From positions 1 to 62,102 of the forward strand of contig QHWJ01000227.1 of the NCBI GenBank assembly GCA_003222535.1: a DNA stretch of 62,102 nt, read 5' to 3'. The notes below the pieces were generated by a model. That model worked only from the letters and a program-made list of their open reading frames with translations, had not been told where the DNA came from and did no database searches. This document shows, one piece after another, positions 50,015 through 57,807 of this stretch. The translations under genes were made by a program, and so were the position numbers. The stretch is from Acidobacteriota bacterium (GTDB lineage: Bacteria > Acidobacteriota > Vicinamibacteria > Vicinamibacterales > CAVVIG01). Each line of letters starts with the position of its first letter. The stretch's first letter is position 1.

Positions 50015-50485
50015 TTACGCGAGCTTCTGCCGGTCGATCTTCCGCTGGAGCTGGACGATGCCGTAGATGAGCGACTCGGGGCGGGGCGGACAGCCCGGCA
50101 CGTAGACGTCGACCGGCACGATCTGGTCGACGCCCTGCACGAGCGCATAGTTGTCGAAGACGCCGCCAATCGATGCGCACGCACCCATCGAGATGACCCA
50201 CTTGGGCTCGGGCATCTGGTCGTAGATCCGGCGGAGCGCGGGCGCCATCTTCCGCGAGAGGCGGCCGGCGACGATCATCAGGTCCGACTGGCGCGGGCTG
50301 CCGCGAAAGACTTCCGCGCCGAAGCGCGCGACGTCGTAGCGTGAGCAGCTCATCGCCATCATCTCGATGGCGCAGCACGCGAGCCCGAAGGTGACCGGCC
50401 AGATGGACGAGCGGCGGGCCCACTGCACCATCTTCTCCACGGTCGTCGTCAGGACTGGGATGTCGAAGTCGGATTCCAGGCCCAT
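50015..50485 (-). CDS. nuoB: NADH-quinone oxidoreductase subunit B
   Basis: The 156-residue subunit carries the N2 [4Fe-4S] cluster, the last before quinone. Ligands: tandem Cys C37/C38 in [13 protein letters not shown]103 in [13 protein letters not shown] and C132 in [17 protein letters not shown] 50485 gives the normal start [15 protein letters not shown]; the frame is open two codons earlier at a TTG. The upstream base pairs are a short hairpin repeat that joins it to nuoA. Confidence 0.96.
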   Translation of the reverse strand: MGLESDFDIPVLTTTVEKMVQWARRSSIWPVTFGLACCAIEMMAMSCSRYDVARFGAEVFRGSPRQSDLMIVAGRLSRKMAPALRRIYDQMPEPKWVISMGACASIGGVFDNYALVQGVDQIVPVDVYVPGCPPRPESLIYGIVQLQRKIDRQKLA

Positions 50486-50759
50486 AATCAATCGCCGATT
50501 GTCGATCGCGCAGCGCCATCGCCCACGGATACAGAAAGGCGACCTCGATGTCGAAGAGCAGGAAAATCATCGCGACGAGGTAGAACTTGACGGACTGGCG
50601 CTCGCGCGCGTCGCCGACCGGCGGCATGCCGCACTCGTACGGCGCCGATTTTGCCGGCGTCGGTTTGTGCGGGCCGAGGACGCTGGAGAGGAGGACCGAG
50701 GTCAGCGCGAAACCGGCGCCGAGCGCGATCATGATCAGAATGGACAGCCAGCCCTGCAT
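50481..50759 (-). CDS. nuoA: NADH-quinone oxidoreductase subunit A, C-terminus apparently lost
   Basis: From ATG 50759 the first 85 residues are good NuoA: helix 1 ([20 protein letters not shown]), [20 protein letters not shown] and helix 2 ([20 protein letters not shown]) with the FLYPWA ending. Directly after MALRD the sequence is a short GATCGACAATCGGCG hairpin and the nuoB start. The third helix of NuoA (another ~35 residues) is absent, and the frame has no stop there: it continues out of frame through nuoB to a stop at 49905. Either NuoA is truncated/fused, or the assembly has lost sequence here. Confidence 0.75.
50482..50516. repeat. Short hairpin repeat 16 at nuoA/nuoB boundary
   Basis: AATCAATCGCCGATT and GTCGATCGC are inverted relative to GATCG/CGATC words used in word hairpin 14. 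It interrupts nuoA at the end of its second helix. Confidence 0.7.
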
Positions 50760-50932
50760 GCCGTGTGTGGAGGCTTGTGAACGATTTCCCAAGCCAAGCG
50801 CCAATGCTAACACACAGATAGCCGGGAGTCGTCGAAGCGGGGTCACGACTGGATTCCGGCTGTACTTCGGGTATGGCGCGCGGCACAGCGCGCTTCGACG
50901 AGTCGCCGCGCGATGACATCGCTACGGCTTCG

Positions 50933-52588
50933 TCAGCGACCGCCGGGGCGAGCCGCCGCCGTCGACGGGGTGCCCTCCGGCAGCCCGAAGGTGAAGAGTG
51001 CGCCGCCGGCCGGAATCGTGACGAACTGCCGGCCGTTCACGGCGTAGCTGATCGCGGCGCTGTGCACGTCGGCGCCGAGCGGCACGTGCCACAGGTCGCG
51101 GCCGGTGTCCGCGTCGAGCGCGATGAAGTTCCCCTGGCCGTCGCCGGAGAACACCAGTCCGCCGGCGGTCGAGAACACGCCGGCCCATGCGCCGGAGAAT
51201 TCACGGAACTCCCAGCGGACCGCGCCGGTCTTTGGATCGACCGCGCGCACGGCCGCTTCGTCGTGCTCGCCTGGGGGCGCGAAGAACGCGCTGCCGATGT
51301 AGGGCCGGCCGGGACGGTGCGGCGGCTCAAGTTTCTCGTCCGCCATGAACGTGTCGCACTGCTCCTTGCTGAAGAAGTACACCAGCCTGGTCCGCGGGCT
51401 GTAGGACGGCTGGTGCCAGTTGGTTCCCCCGGTGCCGCTCGGGCAGACGCGCGTGCCCTCGGGCGTCGGATCGGTGTTCGGCAGCACGATTGGACGCCCG
51501 CTCGCGTCCAGTTCCTTTGCCCACGTGACCTGTGTGTACGGTCGCCCGAGCAAGAACGATCCGGTCACGCGATCGAGGACGTAGAAGAAGCCGTTCCGGT
51601 TGGCGACGGCCACCAGCTTGCGCGGACGACCCGTGATCGTGTCGTCGAACAGGATGGGCGTGTGCGTGGAGTCCCAGTCGTGCACGTCGTGCGGCGTGAA
51701 CTGGAAGTGCCATTTCAGCGCGCCCGTGTCGGGATCGAGCGCGACGAGCGAGTCGGAGTACAGGTTATCGCCCAGGCGGTTCGCGCCGTACATCTGCGGT
51801 CCAGGGTTTCCGGTGCCCCAGTAGAGAGTGTTGAGCTGTGGATCGTAAGAGCCGGTCACCCACGTCGGCGCGCCGCCGCGCTTCCACGAGTCGTCTTTCC
51901 ACGTCTCGTTCCCCCGTTCACCCTCGCCGGGAATGGTGTAGAACCGCCACGCGCGCCTGCCGGATTCCGCATCGTAAGCGTCGATGAAACCGCGGATGCC
52001 GTACTCGCCCCCCGCCACGCCGACGATCACCTTGTCTTTGACCGCGAGCGGTGCGCCGGTGAAGCTATAACCCTTGTCCGCGTCCGCCGCCGCCACATCC
52101 CATCGGACGCGTCCGGTCCTGGCGTCGAGCGCGACGACGTGGGCGTCGAGCGTGCCCATGAAGACGCGATCACCGAGCGCCGCGAGGCCGCGGTTCTGCG
52201 GACCGCAGCAGAGCGACAGGTCCTTCGGCAGATTCCGCTGGTAGTGCCAGAGCGGACGCCCGGTGCGGACGTCCACGGCGTACGCGTGATTGTCCGGCGC
52301 CGTGAAATACATGACGCCGTCGATCACGAGCGGCGTCGTCTCGTGCCAGCCGCGCACGCCGGTCTGGAACACCCACTGCAGCGTAAGCCGCTGCACGTTG
52401 GTCCGGTTGATCTGGTCGAGCGACGTGTAGCGGCCGCCGTCGTAGCTCCCCGAGTAGGTGAGCCACTGCTGCGGCTCGCGCGACGCGTTGACCAGCCGAT
52501 CCGCTGTTACCTGCGCGGGGGCGGGCGGCGCTGCAAGCGAGACGACAGCGAGGGCTCCCGCGATCGGCAGACACCTACAGGTCCTCAT
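50933..52588 (-). CDS. PQQ-dependent dehydrogenase (quinoprotein)
   Basis: The product is 551 residues from ATG 52588 with a signal peptide (CLPIAGALAVVSLAAPPAPA). The propeller carries W-type repeats (AVDVRTGRPLWHYQRNLPKD, ALDARTGRVRWDVAAADADK, ALDADTGRDLWHVPLGADVH). SLCCGPQNRG holds the vicinal Cys-Cys that forms the disulphide ring near PQQ in this family. PTWVTGSYDPQLNTLYWGTG and THTPILFDDTITGRPRKLVA are typical of quinoprotein alcohol/glucose dehydrogenases. It overlaps the upstream dihaem cytochrome by 14 bp, its likely electron acceptor. Confidence 0.93.
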   Translation of the reverse strand: MRTCRCLPIAGALAVVSLAAPPAPAQVTADRLVNASREPQQWLTYSGSYDGGRYTSLDQINRTNVQRLTLQWVFQTGVRGWHETTPLVIDGVMYFTAPDNHAYAVDVRTGRPLWHYQRNLPKDLSLCCGPQNRGLAALGDRVFMGTLDAHVVALDARTGRVRWDVAAADADKGYSFTGAPLAVKDKVIVGVAGGEYGIRGFIDAYDAESGRRAWRFYTIPGEGERGNETWKDDSWKRGGAPTWVTGSYDPQLNTLYWGTGNPGPQMYGANRLGDNLYSDSLVALDPDTGALKWHFQFTPHDVHDWDSTHTPILFDDTITGRPRKLVAVANRNGFFYVLDRVTGSFLLGRPYTQVTWAKELDASGRPIVLPNTDPTPEGTRVCPSGTGGTNWHQPSYSPRTRLVYFFSKEQCDTFMADEKLEPPHRPGRPYIGSAFFAPPGEHDEAAVRAVDPKTGAVRWEFREFSGAWAGVFSTAGGLVFSGDGQGNFIALDADTGRDLWHVPLGADVHSAAISYAVNGRQFVTIPAGGALFTFGLPEGTPSTAAARPGGR

Positions 52589-53453
52589 GCGATCCGCCTT
52601 TCTTCGCGGACGATCCCGCTCGGAGCGTCTGCAGGAACGCAACCATGTCGTCGAGGTCCGCGTCGCTCAGCCGGTTCAGGTCGTACGCGGGCATCAGCGA
52701 GCGGTTCTCATGACGAAAGCTCTTCAGAGATTTCTTCTCGAGGCTGTGGACACGCTCGTTCATGTCCATCACCTGCACGGTGAAGGTGTCTTCATTGAGC
52801 GGCACGCCGACGACCGTCGAACCGTCGGCCGTGACGAGGGTGACCGTGTCGTATTTCAGCGAGGCGTCCCCGCCGAACGCGCGGTTCTCGCTCAGGCGCC
52901 GTCCCGGCTCACGGATGGACTCGATGATGTACGCGCGCGAGCGCCCCGATCCCACCGTCGACAGCTCGGGCCCCACGCGGCCGCCGCGCCCGTTCACGAT
53001 GTGGCACGACGAACATCGCGTTGCGCCGAAGAACAGCGTCTCGCCGCGCCGGGCATCGCCCGTGGGCGGCATCACCGGCTGCTGCAGCGTGCGGAGGTAC
53101 GCGATGATCTGCCAGATTTCTTCCTCGGTCAGTTTGTTGGGGGGCATCGCCGTGCCCGGCACGCCGGCGCTGATCGTCGCGGCGAGCTCCGCATCCGATC
53201 CGCCGTGACTCCACGATCCGGTGGTCAGGTCGGGACCGCGCATCCCGCCGCGCGCCGAGACGCCGTGGCAGAAGACGCATTCCTGTCGGAACAACACGGC
53301 GCCCTGGGTGACGGCTTTCGGGTCGCCTGTCAAAGGATTGCGCACCGCTTCCCCGCGGGCGGGCGAGGCGACCTGCGACCAGATCGGGATGGAGAAGCCG
53401 ATAACGAACACGCCGGCTACAGTGGCCCACAACTGCACGCTGGTCATGCGCAT
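52575..53453 (-). CDS. Dihaem cytochrome c
   Basis: The product is 292 residues with an N-terminal hydrophobic segment (VQLWATVAGVFVIGFSIPIW). Two c-type haem motifs: CVFCH (C59, C62, H63) and CSSCH (C147, C150, H151), each followed by a Met-containing loop (GTAMPPNKLTEEEIWQIIAY; RSLMPAYDLNRLSDADLDDM). It matches the cytochrome partner of PQQ dehydrogenases. Overlap with the dehydrogenase gene supports an operon in which electrons pass from PQQ to haem. Confidence 0.92.
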   Translation of the reverse strand: MRMTSVQLWATVAGVFVIGFSIPIWSQVASPARGEAVRNPLTGDPKAVTQGAVLFRQECVFCHGVSARGGMRGPDLTTGSWSHGGSDAELAATISAGVPGTAMPPNKLTEEEIWQIIAYLRTLQQPVMPPTGDARRGETLFFGATRCSSCHIVNGRGGRVGPELSTVGSGRSRAYIIESIREPGRRLSENRAFGGDASLKYDTVTLVTADGSTVVGVPLNEDTFTVQVMDMNERVHSLEKKSLKSFRHENRSLMPAYDLNRLSDADLDDMVAFLQTLRAGSSAKKGGSHEDL

Positions 53454-53868
53454 GTCACACCACCTGCCACGACACGTTTGTCAGTTTTCGGACGCTGAAG
53501 GACGAGGCCGTCGCGAGTCTACCACTCTGCAGCTGAACTGGGGGCGCAGAGGCGAGCGGCCGGCCTCGAACGCACGTACTCGACCAGCCCCGTGACGAGG
53601 TCGCGAATGCAGGGTCCACCGAGCGGCTGACGTAGACGACAGCCGGCATCAGGCGCCGTTCCTCGCGGTGGTTGACGGAAGATCCGTTGGATCTGCGTCC
53701 TCAAATCTGCGGCACGCCGCCTTTCGCGTTGGGTTGACCCGGACGAGCGGGCGAGCTTCGCAGGCGCGGGCAGCCGCGGTGGCGAGATCACGCTGTTTCC
53801 CGTTGCTTCTGAAGTGGCCCGAGGTAGCGCTTGACTATCGGCCTGCGACTCTCGACCATCGAGGATCT
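53454..53868. other. Intergenic region with no clear gene
   Basis: About 415 bp between a minus-strand cytochrome and a plus-strand glycosyltransferase. I see no convincing coding or RNA gene. A weak TTGACT lies at 53831-53836, but the -10 (GACCAT) is poor. Confidence 0.5.
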
Positions 53869-55155
53869 ATGCGCGTCGCGTGGTTCTCTCCCCTGCCCCC
53901 GGTCCGCTCCGGCATTGCCGCGTACAGCGCCGAGGTCCTTCCCCGTCTCACGGCGCACTTCGACATCGAGTGCTTCACGGAGACGAGCGCGCACGATTTC
54001 GTGTGGAGCGCGCGGCGCCGTGCGTACGACCTGGTGGTCTATCAGCTCGGCAACGCGCCGTTCCACGACTACATGTGGGCCTATCTGGTCGCGTATCCGG
54101 GGCTCGTCGTGCTGCACGACGCGCGCCTGCACCACGCGCGCGCGCGCTGCCTGCTCCATCAGCGGCGATTCGACGATTACCGCCGCGAGCTCCAGTACGA
54201 CCATCCCGACGCCACATCAGGCTTCGCGGAGTACGTCGTCGAAGGGCTGGGCGGATCGATCTCCTACTTCTGGTCGATGCTCCGCGTCGTGATGCGGACC
54301 GCGCGGACAATCGCCGTCCACAATCCGCGCGTCGCGGACGACCTGCGCGAGCAGTATCCGGGCGTCGCCATCGAGGTCATCCGGATGGGCGTCCCGGCGA
54401 TCGAGCCCGATCGGGCGGCACGGGCATCGGCGCGCCGCGCGCTCGCGCTGCCGGACGAAGCCATCGTGTTCGCAGCGTTCGGCAAGGTGACGGCGGAGAA
54501 ACGCCTCGCGGCGATCCTCGGCGCGATCGGCGCCCTCGCCGGAGAAGGACGCGACGTCCGGCTGCTGCTCGTCGGCGACACGGGCGAGCACACGGCGCTG
54601 CAGGAGGACATCGCACGGCACGGTGTCGCCGATCGTGTGCTCTTGACGGGGCACGTCGCCGAGGAGACGATCGGCGCGCATCTCGCCGCCGCCGACGTGT
54701 GCCTGTGCCTGCGGTGGCCGACGGCCCGGGAAACGTCCGCGTCGTGGCTGCGCTGTCTGGCGGCGGGGCGACCGACGGTCATCAGCGATCTCGCGCACCT
54801 GGTGGACATCCCCACCCTCGACCCGCGTGACTGGCGAGCCTCGCCGCGCTCGACGGATCCCGTCGCGGTCGCCATCGATCTGCTGGAGGAGGCGCCGTCG
54901 CTGGTGCTGGCGATGCGCCGGCTGGCCGACGATCGGCGGCTGAGAGACGACCTGGCGCGCGCCGGACACGCGCACTGGGCGGCGCATCACACGCTGAGCG
55001 GGATGGCCGACGACTATCAGCGGGTGATGGCACAGGCGGCCGTGCGACCGGGGCCGATCGTGACCGATCTGCCGCCGCACTTCACCGAGGACCACACCGA
55101 GCCGGCACGGCGCCTCGCGCGCCAGTTCGGCATCGAGCTCGATATTCTGGGATGA
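53869..55155 (+). CDS. Glycosyltransferase family 4 (GT-B)
   Basis: The product is 428 residues; GAGGAT precedes ATG 53869. N-terminal MRVAWFSPLPPVRSGIAAYS and the acceptor-domain LVVLHDARLHHARARCLLHQ are typical of GT4, followed by AEKRLAAILGAIGALAGEGR, LLLVGDTGEHTALQEDI, VLLTGHVAEETIGAHLAAAD and the E-x7-E-like region WPTARETSASWLRCLAAGRP. It transfers a sugar from a nucleotide donor. No neighbour gives its acceptor. It is followed directly by the REP array. Confidence 0.9.
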   Translation: MRVAWFSPLPPVRSGIAAYSAEVLPRLTAHFDIECFTETSAHDFVWSARRRAYDLVVYQLGNAPFHDYMWAYLVAYPGLVVLHDARLHHARARCLLHQRRFDDYRRELQYDHPDATSGFAEYVVEGLGGSISYFWSMLRVVMRTARTIAVHNPRVADDLREQYPGVAIEVIRMGVPAIEPDRAARASARRALALPDEAIVFAAFGKVTAEKRLAAILGAIGALAGEGRDVRLLLVGDTGEHTALQEDIARHGVADRVLLTGHVAEETIGAHLAAADVCLCLRWPTARETSASWLRCLAAGRPTVISDLAHLVDIPTLDPRDWRASPRSTDPVAVAIDLLEEAPSLVLAMRRLADDRRLRDDLARAGHAHWAAHHTLSGMADDYQRVMAQAAVRPGPIVTDLPPHFTEDHTEPARRLARQFGIELDILG

Positions 55156-55430
55156 ATATAAATGGCGCCGCACGCCGGGCGCCGTACGTCGGGCGCCGCT
55201 TTACCGGTACGTAGGGCGCCGCTTTAGCGGTGCCTCGCACACGTCGAGCGCCGCACGTGGTGTGCCGCACGTGGGGCGCCGTACGTAGGGCAGCCGCTTC
55301 AGCGGTGCCGCGCCGTCGGGCGTCGTACGTAGGGCGCCGTACGTCGGGGGCCGCTTTTAGCGGTGCCGCGCACGTCGCGCGACGCATGTAGGGCGCCGCT
55401 TTTAGCGGTGCCGCGTAACACCACGGCGAC
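55156..55430. repeat. REP array left of the transposase remnant
   Basis: About 275 bp built from GTAGGGCGCCGCTTTAGCGG (continuing TGCC) palindromes, with at least four recognisable units (near 55200, 55290, 55340 and 55388) separated by CGTACGT and CGCACGTCG words. Its family is the one inserted in purH. Confidence 0.85.
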
Positions 55431-55441
55431 GATGTTGCATC

Positions 55442-55780
55442 GTGCGCCGCGACGTGGCTCGCCCCCGACGACTCGACGTCTTCGACTACATCGCGTGGCG
55501 ATCGCGAAACAGAAATCCGGATTCGATTTCGCAATGCGTGACGGCTATCGATTGTGGCAAAAGGCGTACTACGAGCGCGTGCTGCGCGATGAGGAAGCGT
55601 CGGCGGAGATCATTCGATACATTCTGGCGAACCCGGTGCGCTCCGGGCTTGTCGCCGAACCGGCCGAGTATCCATTCTGGGGCTCTGGCGTTCATACGCG
55701 CGACGACTTGATCGAGTTGATCGCGCGTGAAAAGGCACCGCTAAAGCGGCGTCCTACGCCCGCCCGAAGACGGCACCGCT
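55442..55780 (+). pseudogene. REP-associated tyrosine transposase (RAYT / Y1) remnant
   Basis: Two frames carry parts of one gene. An N-terminal piece RPRRLDVFDYI matches the start of this group (LPGFDYIG-like). After a deletion and frameshift, AKQKSGFDFAMRDGYRLWQK, then AYYERVLRDEEASAEIIRYI and ANPVRSGLVAEPAEYPFWG, match the C-terminal half of RAYT proteins well. The HUH motif (usually PDHVHLL) and most of the catalytic core are missing. The frame ends in the neighbouring REP array. RAYTs are thought to mobilise REP palindromes, and the same palindrome family lies on both sides and elsewhere in the window. Confidence 0.8.
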
Positions 55781-55872
55781 AAAGCGGTGCCCTACGACCG
55801 CCCGACGCCGGCACCGCTAAAGCGGCGCCCTACGCCCGCTCGAAGCCGGCACCGCTAAAGCGGCGCCCTACG
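55734..55872. repeat. REP array right of the transposase remnant, 38-bp period
   Basis: Units GGCACCGCTAAAGCGG followed by TGCCCTACG or CGCCCTACG start at 55734, 55772, 55810 and 55848, an exact 38-bp period. The array includes the last codons of the nitroreductase (ASGGRRAPL). Confidence 0.92.
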
Positions 55873-57468
55873 CCCGCCCGAAGCCGGCATCGTCTCCCAT
55901 GGGTACCCCGGCTCTGTCGTGAGCCGCGCGTCTTCGACCGGCATGCCGACGGTGAAGTGATACAGGCTCTGGAACGCGTGACCCGTGAGGCCGAGGATGT
56001 CGTGCACCGGATCGTCGTAGAAGCAGCCGATTCCCGTGCCGCGCGAGCCGGCGGCCTCGGCTTCCAGATACAGCACCTGTCCCACCACGCCCGACTCCCA
56101 GAACAGATGGCGATAGAACGCCGGACCGAACGTCCGCAGGCTCGCGTCGAAGTCCGCGATCATCCCGAGGCTGAAGAAGCCATCAGCGGCGATCTCCTGG
56201 TCGCAGCTGACGCGCTGAGCAACCGGGCGGCAGTTACCGCCCGCGAGCGCGAACAGCGGAAGTGCCTCGCTGGCCCGCGCCCACCGAAACTCGCGTCCGC
56301 ATGCCTCGCGCAGCCGATCGATGGCCGAAGGATTCCGCGCGAGGAGATACAGTCCTGGCGCGACGCCGTCCACGCGGTGAACGAAAAGCGCAAGGTGAAT
56401 GCGCGCATCCCACCACAACGCGTCCCACGGCGGTCCCCCGTCCGGCATCGTGCGCGACAGCATCGCGAAAAAACGCGTCGCGTCGATGGACGACCCTCCG
56501 TCGAGGGCGACGGCGCTGCGGCGCTTCAAGACGAGATCACGATCCGGTAATCGGGTAATCGGGTAATCGGGTAATCGGGTAATTGGATTGGTGATTGCGC
56601 GCCCCGGATCTTCCGTCGCGCGCGCAATATCGTCGATGAACGTCCATTGCACGTGGTCTTCGCTCAACCGGCTGGCGCGCCCGGTCCAGCGGCCCGTCCG
56701 TGCGGCTTCCAGCAGCGTGTCACGACTCACGACCCCCGACTCGCGACCAACGACCAATAAGCACCCGGGCTCTTCGCGCTCCGCCTCGACATAGTCACCG
56801 TCGCGGTCGACGCCGACGAGAGCCGCAATGTCACGCTGCGACCAGTCCGGCAAGATGGCGGCACACCAGCCAGCCATGCCCGCCGCGATCCGCACGGCGG
56901 CGATTGCGTGGCCGAGATCGTGCTGGCAGTATCTGAACGCGCGCTCACCGTACTTCCAGGCCTCCCGCCAGTGGATCGACGTGAGCGCGATGAGCCACAT
57001 CGCGCGCTCGCCGACCGTGCCCGCCGCGTCGGACCAGGCCGCCGGCTCGAAGAGGCACCGCTGCTCGAGCGCGTGGTGATCGGGCGAATAGTGATACACG
57101 GCGGGCGTCCCGCTCAGCCCGGCGATCGGACCAGCGATCACGTACGCCTCGGTCGGATGCAGATTGCCGCTCGACGGGTTCACGCGCAGCGACCAGCGCG
57201 ACCGGCCGAACTGTTTCCAGGCCGACAGGCCCAGCGAATGACGGAGGACATCGCCCACGAGCACCGCGGTCAGCGGCAGCGAGGCGCCGCCGACCGGCGG
57301 CGCGTCAGGCCGGGGGTGCAGCGCGAACGCCGGCGCGCCGGCGAACGACCGAAACGGATTGGGCTGCGATGCCCAGTCGAGATAGCCGCTCGACCGGGCG
57401 AACCGGTGGAAATGATGCTTGGTGCCGTCGTGATACGCGAGGATGGACCGAAGATCCGATGACAGCAT
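55855..57468 (-). CDS. SagB-type nitroreductase-family dehydrogenase, two-domain
   Basis: The product is 537 residues and has two nitroreductase-like halves. The N-terminal half (to about 245) has LRVNPSSGNLHPTEAYVIAG and ERAFRYCQHDLGHAIAAVRI, the FMN-site region of SagB/ThcOx oxidases. The second half (about 315-520) has RRSAVALDGGSSIDATRFFA, QEIAADGFFSLGMIADFDAS and GTGIGCFYDDPVHDILGLTG. The linker (NPITRLPDYPITRLPDRD) is a translated word repeat, and the C-terminus is REP-derived. SagB-type enzymes oxidise azolines in RiPP synthesis, but no YcaO or precursor gene lies nearby, so function is open. Confidence 0.85.
   Translation of the reverse strand: MLSSDLRSILAYHDGTKHHFHRFARSSGYLDWASQPNPFRSFAGAPAFALHPRPDAPPVGGASLPLTAVLVGDVLRHSLGLSAWKQFGRSRWSLRVNPSSGNLHPTEAYVIAGPIAGLSGTPAVYHYSPDHHALEQRCLFEPAAWSDAAGTVGERAMWLIALTSIHWREAWKYGERAFRYCQHDLGHAIAAVRIAAGMAGWCAAILPDWSQRDIAALVGVDRDGDYVEAEREEPGCLLVVGRESGVVSRDTLLEAARTGRWTGRASRLSEDHVQWTFIDDIARATEDPGRAITNPITRLPDYPITRLPDRDLVLKRRSAVALDGGSSIDATRFFAMLSRTMPDGGPPWDALWWDARIHLALFVHRVDGVAPGLYLLARNPSAIDRLREACGREFRWARASEALPLFALAGGNCRPVAQRVSCDQEIAADGFFSLGMIADFDASLRTFGPAFYRHLFWESGVVGQVLYLEAEAAGSRGTGIGCFYDDPVHDILGLTGHAFQSLYHFTVGMPVEDARLTTEPGYPWETMPASGGRRAPL
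56546..56592. repeat. Word array 17 (GGTAATCG) in frame inside the nitroreductase
   Basis: Four to five copies of GGGTAATC lie between the two nitroreductase domains. On the minus strand they read ITRLPDYPITRLPD. One arm only. Confidence 0.85.
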
Positions 57469-57489
57469 GACGGGAGGCCGGGGTGATGA

Positions 57490-57771
57490 TCATTTCACCC
57501 CGTCCTCGGTTTCCTTCGCCCGTCGATCGATTTCTGCGATGGCCTGCGCGATCTGCGCGCGGCGGCGCTCGTTCGCCGTGGCCTTGAGCTGCCGGTCGAG
57601 CTCGGTCCGTGCGAGCCTCAACGATTCCAGCGCGTGCTCCTTCTCCGGATCCCGCACGACTTTGCCGTGCTGCTGTCGCGTGCGCTCACGTTCCAACTCT
57701 TCCATGCGCTCCTGAATGCGCCCGTCGGCATCGATGAGGCCTTCACCTGCGTCACCCATGAGTTCCCCCAT
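57490..57771 (-). CDS. Small coiled-coil protein, unknown
   Basis: The product is 93 residues, highly charged and helical throughout (RIQERMEELERERTRQQHGK, ALESLRLARTELDRQLKATA, AIAEIDRRAKETEDGVK). No signal peptide, no membrane segment. I do not recognise a family. It sits between the divergent lhr start and the nitroreductase on the same strand, with a perfect TATAAT 20 bp before the start. Confidence 0.6.
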   Translation of the reverse strand: MGELMGDAGEGLIDADGRIQERMEELERERTRQQHGKVVRDPEKEHALESLRLARTELDRQLKATANERRRAQIAQAIAEIDRRAKETEDGVK

Positions 57772-57791
57772 CCGAGACTGAACCGTCTCAC

Positions 57792-57797
57792 ATTATA
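57792..57797 (-). promoter_or_regulatory. Possible -10 box of the small coiled-coil gene
   Basis: The minus strand reads TATAAT here, 20 bp before ATG 57771. No good -35 was found at 16-18 bp, so the call rests on the -10 only. Confidence 0.35.
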
Positions 57798-57807
57798 AGA
57801 TGAGCGC

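Noticed and set aside
49905-50480. Extension of nuoA as a real 284-codon gene through nuoB
   Set aside because: Past residue 85 the translation is Arg/Asp-rich shadow of nuoB, which has all its cluster ligands in another frame.
55442-55780. A complete insertion sequence
   Set aside because: The transposase lacks its catalytic core and is frameshifted. The flanks are REP arrays rather than IS ends or target duplications.
55855-57468. A RiPP (thiazole/oxazole) cluster around the SagB-type gene
   Set aside because: No YcaO, precursor peptide, protease or transporter gene was found nearby.
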